From assembly GCF_000729995.1 (NCBI RefSeq), contig NZ_JNFG01000005.1, positions 186,001 to 250,000 of the forward strand: 64,000 bases of DNA. The letters run 5' to 3'. Below the pieces are notes generated by a model, which did not search any database, was not told the origin of the DNA, and saw only the letters and a list, made by a program, of their open reading frames with translations. A program made the position numbers and the translations under genes. This DNA comes from Caballeronia sordidicola (GTDB lineage: Bacteria > Pseudomonadota > Gammaproteobacteria > Burkholderiales > Burkholderiaceae). This document shows, one piece after another, positions 39,132 to 46,364 of the stretch; the first letter of the stretch is position 1; every line of letters begins with the position of its first letter.

Positions 39132-39273
39132 AAAAGCTTCTGTCCGGAAAATTTCGACAGGTCATTTTCAGAAAACAAAAAGCCCCGTGAAGACGATTGA
39201 ACGTCTTCACAGGGCTTTTTTGCCGTATGCCTGGCCGGCATTTTTGGCGGCGGGCACGAATCCGATAGAGTCC
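39132..39273 (-). ncRNA. Leader/sRNA element A (stem-loop plus terminator)
   Basis: Reverse-strand copy of element B at 46365-46510. Read 5'-3' on the minus strand: TCGGATTCGTGCCC, hairpin GCCG-CCAAAAATGC-CGGC, CAGGCATACGGCAAAAAAGCC, then an intrinsic terminator. Possible sigma-70 promoter upstream: TTGACG (39299-39304 on the reverse strand) and TAAGCT 17 bases on. The element follows cbtA and precedes the AmiC-like gene by about 550 bases. GGC-A6-GCC could form an alternative helix that competes with the terminator. No known RNA family was recognised. Confidence 0.55.
39176..39222. terminator. Intrinsic terminator of element A
   Basis: Long stem AAAAAGCCCC-GTGAAGACG / CGTCTTCAC-AGGGCTTTTTT around a 5-base loop. 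A-tracts and T-tracts at the two ends make it usable in both directions, so it may also close the cbtA operon from one side. Confidence 0.8.
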
Positions 39274-39440
39274 TTAAAGCTTAGTTTGCAGGAGACGTTT
39301 CGTCAACGTATCTTCGTTCGTAGATAAACTACCTTGCAGCAAAAAAGAGGACACCGTGCGATGGCCTGTCTTCCTTGGCATCGGTAGTAACGACAGCGTT
39401 TTAACGAAGCGCAGTAGCGTGCTCCATTCAAACCTACCGG
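39274..39440. other. Spacer downstream of cbtA
   Basis: Contains GTGCTCCATTCAAAC and ACCGGTCACA near 39418-39450, which recur inverted near 46188-46212, extending the inverted relation with the other end of the cassette. No gene seen. Confidence 0.4.
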
Positions 39441-40196
39441 TCACAAGCCCACTCCCCGTGTTTTAGACGAGCTCGCAACCATCGTCGTGTGCTCAAAAAA
39501 GGCGCCAAATAAAACGCCAAGTGTTCCCCATATGACAAACTGGACGCCAGCGGCTGCCTTTCTGAATTCCCACAGCACCTGTGCGGGAAACTGCGCCGGA
39601 ACTTCATTGACGGTTGGAAAGAAAATCAGCCCAGCGGCGATCAAACCAATGTAAAGACCCGTTGCCACAAGCGACGCGTTCCATTCGCCAAGTCTCTGAA
39701 TCCACGCGTAACGCGCAAGGATAGATACGATCATTGTTGCCACGGAATAAGCCAGGAAGAGGAAATACAGTGCCGTTCGTGCACCGATTGTCTCGGGATC
39801 GCCTATTGATGGCGGATTAGCCGGATACTTGAGCATTGGAACAATCACTAATGCGATGAAGGCAGCGCCGGCCAGTACCATGGATAGCTTCGATGCCTTC
39901 ATGCTCTTCACACGCCCGTATAGGACCGCGAAAGTCAAGGCGAACAATCCGCCAACCGAGGTTCCGTAGGCCACCACACCCGTCAACAAGCCCAAACCTG
40001 CTTGCGTCTGACGGCTAACCAGTTCTTCATCATGGCCGTGTACACCGCTCATTGCGGCCTCCTTTGCATTCTGTTGCTGCTCGAATGCAATGGCACGATC
40101 AATTGAAGGCTCGCCGATCGTCCGGGCGAACCCGAAGGAGATCAGACTCGCTAATAAGCCGGCAAGCAGGCCCTGTATCAACATCTTTCCCACCAT
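39441..40196 (-). CDS. cbtA: CbtA, predicted cobalt transporter large subunit
   Basis: 251 residues from the ATG at 40196 (MVGKML), preceded by GGGAGGTGATC. About five or six transmembrane helices; opening helix LIQGLLAGLLASLISFGFA, a periplasmic His-containing segment (GVHGHDEELVSRQTQAGLGLLTG) and a C-terminal pair of helices ending FGAFFEHTTM. This matches CbtA, which together with CbtB is usually controlled by B12 or found with cobalamin genes and is predicted to import Co2+. Transport has been inferred for the family. It is last in the tubulin-cobW operon, 13 bases after cbtB. Confidence 0.85.
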   Translation of the reverse strand: MVGKMLIQGLLAGLLASLISFGFARTIGEPSIDRAIAFEQQQNAKEAAMSGVHGHDEELVSRQTQAGLGLLTGVVAYGTSVGGLFALTFAVLYGRVKSMKASKLSMVLAGAAFIALVIVPMLKYPANPPSIGDPETIGARTALYFLFLAYSVATMIVSILARYAWIQRLGEWNASLVATGLYIGLIAAGLIFFPTVNEVPAQFPAQVLWEFRKAAAGVQFVIWGTLGVLFGAFFEHTTMVASSSKTRGVGL

Positions 40197-40209
40197 GATC
40201 ACCTCCCGG

Positions 40210-40419
40210 TTAATGGCAAGGGAAGCCGAGGAGATGCCGCCCATCATGCACAAACTCGTGAACGTACATTCCTCGAATCAATGAAGTTGCGCCTTGCTCG
40301 GCGCCAACAAAATAGAGCGTGAGGAGTAGAAGCAGTCCACCGAAAATTACCCAGGGCAACAGTTCTTTCACGGGAATTGGAGCCGGCAAGGCGACAGGGT
40401 TAAGAATCGCATCGTTCAT
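40210..40419 (-). CDS. cbtB: CbtB, predicted cobalt transporter small subunit
   Basis: 69 residues from the ATG at 40419 (MNDAIL), with GGAGG 7 bases upstream. One transmembrane helix (about 20-42, WVIFGGLLLLLTLYFVGAEQ) and the histidine-rich CbtB C-terminus HEFVHDGRHLLGFPCH, a likely metal-binding tail. Partner of CbtA. Confidence 0.88.
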   Translation of the reverse strand: MNDAILNPVALPAPIPVKELLPWVIFGGLLLLLTLYFVGAEQGATSLIRGMYVHEFVHDGRHLLGFPCH

Positions 40420-40458
40420 AGTCGAACCTCCCAAAAAATAAAGTCTCAAACAAAGCGC

Positions 40459-41436
40459 TCAAGATCCAACACATGCGGAAAATCCGGCCTCTAACAATCC
40501 GTGATCGAGATTGCGGCCAATAAGGACATATTCTGTTGTTCTTGCGGTCTCCCCCCATGCATCCAGCCGGCTTATCGTTGTCAGCATACGAACGCTCTGG
40601 AAAATGACTCGCTCGTTGAAGCCAATTGCGTTGAATACTCCCTTCGAGCGAAGAATCGAACCGCCCTGCGTCTGAAGTAGCTCAGAGATCCATGACATAA
40701 ACCGGTTCAAATCGATCGGTCTTTGCGCGCGTAAAACGATTGATCCAATGGATGCGTCGTGTTCATGCGGATGCTCATCGAGGAATAGAGGATCGACTTC
40801 GAGTTTCGCTGCCAATTGAAACGCATTTGTCCCGAGCACAAGGGACGGATTCACGTCGGCCTGCGATGTTCGATATACCTTCGCCAGCGGATTAAGACGG
40901 CTAATTCGGCTCTCGATACCCCGCAATTCGTCCTCCGAAACGAGATCTATCTTGTTCACAAGCACGATGTCCGCGAAACCGAGTTGCTCGCGAGCCTCCT
41001 CGTTCTCCTCGAGGCTGCGGTCAAAGTTCACTGCGTCGATTACCGTGATAAACGCATCGAGGCGGGCGATGGATTTCACTCCATCCGATACAAAGAATGT
41101 CGATGCAACCGGTGCAGGATCTGCGAGCCCGGTTGTTTCAATCATGATTGCATCGATATCAGGCGCACGCTCACGAATGCGTTCCAATGTCTCGATGAGG
41201 TCCCCCCGTACTGTGCAGCAGAGACAGCCGTTGTTAAACTCGATCAACTGTTCATTTTCGTCATCGAAGATCAGTTGGCCGTCGATTCCGATTTCGCCAA
41301 ATTCGTTCACGATCACGGCTATCTTTCGCCCAGCCTGATTCTGTAAAAGCCTGTTGAGCAAGGTTGTTTTCCCCGCGCCCAGGAAACCCGTAATGACCGT
41401 CGCGGGGATACGGAAGTCTGTTAGCGCATTGTCCAT
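40459..41436 (-). CDS. CobW/COG0523 metallochaperone GTPase
   Basis: 325 residues from the ATG at 41436, with AAGGAG 5 bases upstream; an in-frame GTG two codons before it is less well placed. Walker A GFLGAGKTT (18-26), metal-binding CxCC as CLCC (71-74), Walker B/ETTG motif IMIETTGLADP, base-specificity NKID, a short His-rich loop (DEHPHEHD), and the CobW C-terminal domain. COG0523 GTPases load or sense Zn, Co or Fe. Linkage to CbtBA suggests cobalt. It lies 39 bases upstream of cbtB and 59 after the tubulin-like gene, on the same transcript. Confidence 0.88.
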   Translation of the reverse strand: MDNALTDFRIPATVITGFLGAGKTTLLNRLLQNQAGRKIAVIVNEFGEIGIDGQLIFDDENEQLIEFNNGCLCCTVRGDLIETLERIRERAPDIDAIMIETTGLADPAPVASTFFVSDGVKSIARLDAFITVIDAVNFDRSLEENEEAREQLGFADIVLVNKIDLVSEDELRGIESRISRLNPLAKVYRTSQADVNPSLVLGTNAFQLAAKLEVDPLFLDEHPHEHDASIGSIVLRAQRPIDLNRFMSWISELLQTQGGSILRSKGVFNAIGFNERVIFQSVRMLTTISRLDAWGETARTTEYVLIGRNLDHGLLEAGFSACVGS

Positions 41437-41495
41437 GACCACTCCTTCTTATCCCCGGGACGTACCGGCGATAATGCCGTCGGCAGGTTCATCGA

Positions 41496-43193
41496 TCAAA
41501 CCGCTTTCACAGCAGGGGGCGCTACCTTTGGCTCTCCGCCTGGCGTTTTGACAACTGTCCTTGTCATCGGGGAAATCGCGTTGGCAAATATTTCCTTGCG
41601 GGTTGGAGGGGGTAGTTTGTCGCCTCGCAGTTCATCATAGGGAACCACGATCCAGCATGCGCATCCCCAGATGCATTCGCCCGCCAGTCCCTGGAAGCGA
41701 ATGGCAGGCTCCGAGATCATTGGCCCAATATCCAGAAGCCACGAATGCTCGTTAAGCTTCTCCTCCCAGGTCAACTTGTCATACGCATCGCGACTGGCCC
41801 AGAATGCTTCAAGGTCGGTCTTGGCCATCCCTGGCAGAATGATGACCGCATACGACGTCAGCGCGTCGAAGAACTCGTGGTTGAAAATCTGAACAGGTTT
41901 GTCACCGTCGCTCAACAGATACGTCTTGGTGACCATATCCCGGGTCTTGATGTCGATGGCATTAACGTCCATATCGCGAGGGACATATACATGGACTTCT
42001 ACATAGTCGGTACGGAATTCACCTTTTAAACCGTCATATTTCGGAGCAAAGTCTATCCATTGCTCAACCACGGCTTCCCATTTCTCACCATGCTCGCCGG
42101 GCAGAACCTGCACGCCAGGGTGAGTGAGCTTGGCAACGTTAAAAAGCGTCCAGTTACGAGCCTTTGCGCTCAATGTTTCGTGCGGCGCACCCGTGAATCC
42201 GAGTGGACGAAGTGCCCTGAACAACACACGTCCATGTTCATCGGCAGCAAACCTCATGAAACAATCGGCGACGAACCGATTGGTCACCATGTGCCTGAAA
42301 GTATCCCGGACGCGTTGTTCGCCTGTGTCCGTATAGGCGGTGAGGCGCTGCCAGCTTTGCTCGGGGTTGACCACGAAAAATCCACCCGTGAAGGGGTTCT
42401 TATAGAGATCGCCCCACACCGTTATGACCCCGTTGTTCTTGTCGTCGTCCAGCATGCAGTCGAGATCGTTCAGGGCGGTATACATGGTCGCCGTGTTGCG
42501 GTGTACGTCCGAGTCACCGCTTGAAGAAAGTTGCCCCACCCCAATAACGGGCAAACGGCGACCAAGCTTCACGTTCGACAGATGTCGCGCGAGATCGACG
42601 ACAATCCCGGACCCCGTTCCCCCTGCGAGGCTGAATGGCACAAGAATCATCGACGGGATTTGAGCTTCTTCAATATGCGCTACGAACTCGTCCAACGCCT
42701 CACTGAGTACCCGAGGCTCATCGTAATACGCTTTGGCATAGATGGCCTTCGCGACAGCGCGGGGAAAGTGGTCACCTGCTTTGGGGAAAGGTAGATTTCT
42801 GTTCACCCACGATTCATAGTTCGGGTTCCAGTAGTACCGGGGGTACTCCAATTTAAGGAATTCACGCATACGGCTGGTTGTATTGAAGAGGTCTTCCTTC
42901 GAGGGAACCTCAAGTGCAATTGCCCGGAAGAAGAAACGTTCGTGCGGAATTCCGCGCGACTCGAGCCTCTTACAGAACGCGCCGGCGTAATCCATGACAA
43001 CGCCCATGTCCTGGTCGCCGATGTCTACGACCATTGCAGCGAATCGGGCACGCGGATCTTCGAGTAAGTCCTCCATCTCACCGGTACGAAGAAGTGCTTC
43101 GACATATGCAGCGCCGGTTCGACCAATTCCGACAACGTGGATGCAATGTTCGGACTGGTTACCTGTAGCGCTGTGATAAAGCGACTTTGCCAT
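41496..43193 (-). CDS. Tubulin/FtsZ-superfamily protein 1 (Tubulin_2-like)
   Basis: 565 residues, ATG at 43193 with AAGGAG. The nucleotide-binding loops of the superfamily are present: N-terminal VVGIGRTGAA (20-29) and tubulin signature SLAGGTGSGIVVD (188-200). Downstream LNDLDCMLDDDKNNGV (241-256) and GDLYKNPFTGGFFVV are shared with the second paralogue. It is longer than FtsZ (about 390) and has a C-terminal alpha/beta region about 300-540 with no clear homology, then a Pro/Lys-rich tail. It is neither FtsZ nor eukaryotic tubulin. Polymerisation and a cytoskeletal or membrane-remodelling role are inferred from the superfamily. Fifth-to-last gene of a six-gene operon. Confidence 0.75.
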   Translation of the reverse strand: MAKSLYHSATGNQSEHCIHVVGIGRTGAAYVEALLRTGEMEDLLEDPRARFAAMVVDIGDQDMGVVMDYAGAFCKRLESRGIPHERFFFRAIALEVPSKEDLFNTTSRMREFLKLEYPRYYWNPNYESWVNRNLPFPKAGDHFPRAVAKAIYAKAYYDEPRVLSEALDEFVAHIEEAQIPSMILVPFSLAGGTGSGIVVDLARHLSNVKLGRRLPVIGVGQLSSSGDSDVHRNTATMYTALNDLDCMLDDDKNNGVITVWGDLYKNPFTGGFFVVNPEQSWQRLTAYTDTGEQRVRDTFRHMVTNRFVADCFMRFAADEHGRVLFRALRPLGFTGAPHETLSAKARNWTLFNVAKLTHPGVQVLPGEHGEKWEAVVEQWIDFAPKYDGLKGEFRTDYVEVHVYVPRDMDVNAIDIKTRDMVTKTYLLSDGDKPVQIFNHEFFDALTSYAVIILPGMAKTDLEAFWASRDAYDKLTWEEKLNEHSWLLDIGPMISEPAIRFQGLAGECIWGCACWIVVPYDELRGDKLPPPTRKEIFANAISPMTRTVVKTPGGEPKVAPPAVKAV

Positions 43194-43249
43194 AGCCTCA
43201 TCTCCTTCCAGAACTTGAACGCGACCTCATTGCGAGCGTTACATTGCCG

Positions 43250-43576
43250 CTAGCATCTGATCGAGAACGTCTCCGTCTTATCCAGAAAACCGAGATCTCT
43301 TAAAATATGGGCGACCGACGTGGCGCGTTCATTGGCCACATACAAGATGTAGTCTTCGACGAATAGGCCCGGATCGCGGGATATGGTTCCATTTTCAATC
43401 AGATCAACGCCTTTCTCGAGATTGTGTCTGCGGAGCGTTGCGGACCAAATAGGAGATTCTATATAAATAGCCTCGTTATCTACGCGCACCAATTTTAAGA
43501 ATTTTCCGCCGGACACGGTTGGAACCAGCGCGCCATTTCCGTATTTGGCGATCACCTGAGACCAATTGAGCGGCAT
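43250..43576 (-). CDS. 108-residue protein between the two tubulin-like genes
   Basis: ATG at 43576 preceded by AGGAGGTGAT, a near-perfect Shine-Dalgarno; an upstream frame to 43615 overlaps the second tubulin gene and is less likely. Small alpha/beta protein, about 15 aromatic residues, with GGKFLKLVRVDNEAIYIES, GVDLIENGTISRDPG and a C-terminal helix NERATSVAHILRDLG. No signal or membrane helix and no known family. Its place between two tubulin-like genes, with 35 and 56 base gaps, suggests it acts with them, perhaps as an adaptor. Confidence 0.7.
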   Translation of the reverse strand: MPLNWSQVIAKYGNGALVPTVSGGKFLKLVRVDNEAIYIESPIWSATLRRHNLEKGVDLIENGTISRDPGLFVEDYILYVANERATSVAHILRDLGFLDKTETFSIRC

Positions 43577-43611
43577 ATCACCTCCTCTGAGTGGGGCAGC
43601 TTGAATGTCTA

Positions 43612-45210
43612 TCAACCCGTAGCGATGGATTCTTCGGTATCCACTTGATCTTCACCTCGAACGGCTGCATACCGCACTGCGATCCAGTTCTGGCATCCCC
43701 AAAGACTAGCTCCGGCCATACCGTCTAGTATTGTCGAAGGTTCACAAAGCACTACACCTTGCTCAAGCAACCATGAGTGTCCCAGCAGCTTTTCGTTCCG
43801 ACTCTGCTGGTCGTAGGTTGACCTTGCCTGAGCAAAGAGTTCGAGATCATCCTTGCTTACTTGAGGCAGCACAAATTGCACCGAGCCAGCACGGCCCCCT
43901 TCTGAAAGATCCGGCCGAATCGACGGACCGAAAGCAATATCAATCTGTGCGGCCATGTCGTTTGTTTTGTCAGTTCCCTTCAAAGCGATCCTCGCTTCGA
44001 CGAATTCTGGTCGGTAAGTTGACCGTAGTCCCAGTTTTCTCGGGAGGTCGGCGTGGAGTGGAAGCGCTCCACCCTCGACGTCTGCAAATGCGAAAGCATG
44101 TATCCATCGCGTGCCGTACGGCGTTCGGGCGGCTGAATGCTGCGTGGACGGCGCGGCGACCCAGTTCAGGAGTCTCATCGTCTCCCAGAGATTGGCGCCA
44201 TTGCGAGACGTAATTAATGAGGCAATTTCGTCGTCCACCCGGTCATGTGTGGCCTGCAGGTTTTTCGTTGCGTTCCACACATGCTGCTGCGGAACGAGCA
44301 GGAATCCTGCCGTGAAGGGGTTCCGGTAAAGATCGCCACACGCTGCAACGACGCCGCGATTCTTGGTTTCATCGCTCATGCAATCCAATTCGTTTAGTAC
44401 AGGGAAAAGGTGCCCTCCAGAATGTTCCGGGATATCACCTTCACATGGCGCTATACCAATCCCAACTACCAGAATCCGGCGTCCGAATTTGACGTTGGAA
44501 ATGTGTCGAGCGACGTCTACTGCGATGCCACTCCCGCTTCCACCACCCAGCCCGAATAAAATGCAGACCAGTGATTCGCCTGGCGTCGCAATCACACTGT
44601 TAGAAAAGCGTTTGATTGCTTCCGCTGCGTGCCTGTCGCCATCGTAATAGGCTTGACCATATACGGCTTTTGCAATCGCACGAGGAACTGATTCTCCCGG
44701 ATCTGGCATCTTGTCGCCCGATCCAATCCATGGCTCAAATGCAGATGCGCGCGCAGCGAACGGATACTCGAGCTGCAAAAATTCGGGGTACCGTTTGAGG
44801 CTTGCAAACAGGTCCTCCTTCGTTGGCACTTCGAGTTGCAGGACTTCCACGGATGCATGGGGGCCCTCAAGTCTCGTCCGGTTCCGGCGAATCACCTCAA
44901 GATGCGCACTAGCGCCAATGTCAATCGCCAGAACACTCAAACGAGCACCGTCTGCCTCAAGCATTACATTGGAGATCTGCTCCATTGTTCTGGCGACGAC
45001 TGCGGTTCCTGCGCCGCCGATCCCGACAAGATGAATCGTATAGGGCATGCCGGCGTTGTCGTCGATCCGATGGATACCGCGCTTCAATGCGTCGAGCTTG
45101 CGCCGCTGAATCTTCTCAGCCGTGCTAACAAGACCAGGTGTCGGCCGGCCTCCGAGAGGATCGATACCTGCATTTATGGCCAACCTGGCCTCCTTTATGG
45201 AACGGACCAT
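43612..45210 (-). CDS. Tubulin/FtsZ-superfamily protein 2 (Tubulin_2-like)
   Basis: About 532 residues. The start is uncertain: ATG at 45210 (MVRSIK) lacks an RBS, while a TTG about 26 bases further in (MAINAGID) follows AAGGAGG. Superfamily loops: HLVGIGGAGTAVV (60-72) and a modified signature LGGGSGSGIAVDVARH (221-235). It shares with protein 1 the segments LEVPTKEDLF, EFLQLEYP, VPRAIAKAVYGQAYYD and LNELDCMSDETKNRGV...GDLYRNPFTAGF, so the two are clear paralogues, but it has about 40 extra N-terminal residues. First gene of the operon, directly after a terminator-bearing leader. Confidence 0.75.
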   Translation of the reverse strand: MVRSIKEARLAINAGIDPLGGRPTPGLVSTAEKIQRRKLDALKRGIHRIDDNAGMPYTIHLVGIGGAGTAVVARTMEQISNVMLEADGARLSVLAIDIGASAHLEVIRRNRTRLEGPHASVEVLQLEVPTKEDLFASLKRYPEFLQLEYPFAARASAFEPWIGSGDKMPDPGESVPRAIAKAVYGQAYYDGDRHAAEAIKRFSNSVIATPGESLVCILFGLGGGSGSGIAVDVARHISNVKFGRRILVVGIGIAPCEGDIPEHSGGHLFPVLNELDCMSDETKNRGVVAACGDLYRNPFTAGFLLVPQQHVWNATKNLQATHDRVDDEIASLITSRNGANLWETMRLLNWVAAPSTQHSAARTPYGTRWIHAFAFADVEGGALPLHADLPRKLGLRSTYRPEFVEARIALKGTDKTNDMAAQIDIAFGPSIRPDLSEGGRAGSVQFVLPQVSKDDLELFAQARSTYDQQSRNEKLLGHSWLLEQGVVLCEPSTILDGMAGASLWGCQNWIAVRYAAVRGEDQVDTEESIATG

Positions 45211-45230
45211 GGCGTGCACTTGCGCGCGTC

Positions 45231-45288
45231 ACACAAAACAAAGAGCCCCAACCACGCTATTCTCGGTTGGGGCTCTTTTGTTTTGTGT
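45231..45288 (-). terminator. Terminator just upstream of tubulin-like gene 2
   Basis: CACAAAACAAAGAGCCCCAA (45232-45251) pairs with the reverse-complementary TTGGGGCTCTTTTGTTTTGTG, giving a roughly 22-bp stem with one unpaired base. Read on the minus strand it ends in a weak T-rich tract about 20 bases before the gene. It should stop most transcripts from the promoter at 45362-45390 unless read-through occurs. Confidence 0.75.
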
Positions 45289-45355
45289 GACCTGATCGGC
45301 AATGCCGGCGATCGGCCTCAAAACTCGGGTATCGCCAGACCCCGCTCGTCACTTG
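45236..45355 (-). ncRNA. Leader/sRNA element C upstream of the tubulin operon
   Basis: About 120 bases from the predicted transcription start (7-8 bases after the -10 box) to the terminator. Includes GGCC-GATCG-CCGGCATTGC-CGATC-A-GGTC, a bulged hairpin with a 10-base loop, paired the same way as in element D, where an A replaces G in the outer stem without loss of pairing. Shares its whole length, promoter included, with element D. It could be an attenuator leader for the tubulin-cobW-cbtBA operon or a stable small RNA. Confidence 0.6.
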
Positions 45356-45361
45356 TGTTGA

Positions 45362-45390
45362 GTTATAGGCACCTCGATTTCACAAGTCAA
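45362..45390 (-). promoter_or_regulatory. Sigma-70 promoter of element C
   Basis: On the minus strand: TTGACT (45385-45390), 17-base spacer, TATAAC (45362-45367). Near-consensus and identical in both boxes and spacer length to the promoter of element D at 46019-46047. Confidence 0.75.
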
Positions 45391-46018
45391 GCGCGGCTTG
45401 GTTGGATCCAAAATGATAACGGCAGATATCAGAGCGTTCGCGCTGATGCCAGCGCAGGAACGCCATGCGCGTTCCTGCGCCTGCCGCTGCGTTGCATTGG
45501 ACCCACGACCTTCTCGGGTCAGCGCCGTATTGAGGCGTCATCTTGCAGTCTGCTCACGCCTCTTTTCCGGTTGCTGGAACGAACTCCGTTTTCATAAGAT
45601 AGCGGGGAAGTAGATAGAAAGATCGGTGACGACGGCACCTCGTCAGTTAATTGCTTACGTGATAGTTGTTTCTGTTCTGAACAATTTTATTTATGTTGTT
45701 CATCTCAACGGACAGTTATCCTGACTAATTGACAACAGTGGCTTTCTACACGCTAACGATACCCTTCCGCCTGTTTGCACTAGAGCCCGGAAGCGCCCCC
45801 GCTGGGCCTCGCTGTCTCCCGGTGATCAAATGATCCTGTCGCTCGCCAACACTCGCGTCGGGTTAACCGATCATCACGCCGAGCGCGTCGAACGTCTCGT
45901 GTCGAAATGAGGCTGAAGTCAACGTCGTCGCCGTTCAAAACAACGACTGCGGCAGTCGCGCGAAAGCGCATCCATTCATGCAAAACCATGAGCGTTGGAA
46001 TCCGAAAACAAACTGCGC
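45391..46018. other. Centre of the divergent region between elements C and D
   Basis: About 630 bases without a convincing gene. Contains a perfect 12-bp hairpin GCGCAGGAACGC / GCGTTCCTGCGC (45452-45480, 5-base loop) and a 7-bp inverted repeat TGAACAA / TTGTTCA (45678-45702, 11-base spacer). A 69-codon minus frame at 45780-45989 lacks an RBS and is doubtful. Confidence 0.45.
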
Positions 46019-46047
46019 TTGACTTCTGAAATTGACATGCCTATAAC
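46019..46047 (+). promoter_or_regulatory. Sigma-70 promoter of element D
   Basis: TTGACT (46019-46024), 17-base spacer, TATAAC (46042-46047); same boxes and spacing as element C. Confidence 0.75.
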
Positions 46048-46053
46048 TCAACT

Positions 46054-46168
46054 CATGAGATGTGCAGGTCCAGTGGCACTCAGGTTTTAAGACCGATCGC
46101 CAGCATTGCCGATCAGGTCACGGGCAAAAGAGCCCCAACCGTAAATAACGCGGTTGGGGCTTTTTTTG
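46054..46168 (+). ncRNA. Leader/sRNA element D (promoter, hairpin, terminator)
   Basis: About 115 bases, inverted copy of element C. Contains GACC-GATCG-CCAGCATTGC-CGATC-A-GGTC, then ACGGGCAAAAGAGCCC and a strong intrinsic terminator, AGCCCCAACC (46131-46140) with GGTTGGGGCT (46152-46161) followed by seven Ts. GGGC and GCCC around AAAAGA could make an alternative helix that opens the terminator. No ORF is covered, and the next gene starts 450 bases on, so it may be an independent small RNA. Confidence 0.6.
46131..46168 (+). terminator. Intrinsic terminator of element D
   Basis: 10-bp perfect G+C-rich stem, 11-base loop and a T7 tract: a textbook rho-independent terminator. Confidence 0.85.
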
Positions 46169-46364
46169 TTTACTCGACGCGCGAAGGTGTGTGACCGGAA
46201 GGTTTGAATGAAGCCCACAATGGTGCTCCATTCAAACGCCGTCTTCGGCTGATGCCCGCGAAGACGAGGCCACTAAATCGATATCCGGTGTTTAGATTCC
46301 GTCGTATTACTTTGAAATACGAACGAATATAAATTGGAGAAAAGTCGTTTGAGGATCAGGTTTT

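Noticed and set aside
45236..46168. Cobalamin, glycine or NiCo riboswitch for elements C and D
   Set aside because: The cobalt genes made this attractive, but the conserved cores of those classes are absent; GGCAAAA alone is not diagnostic.
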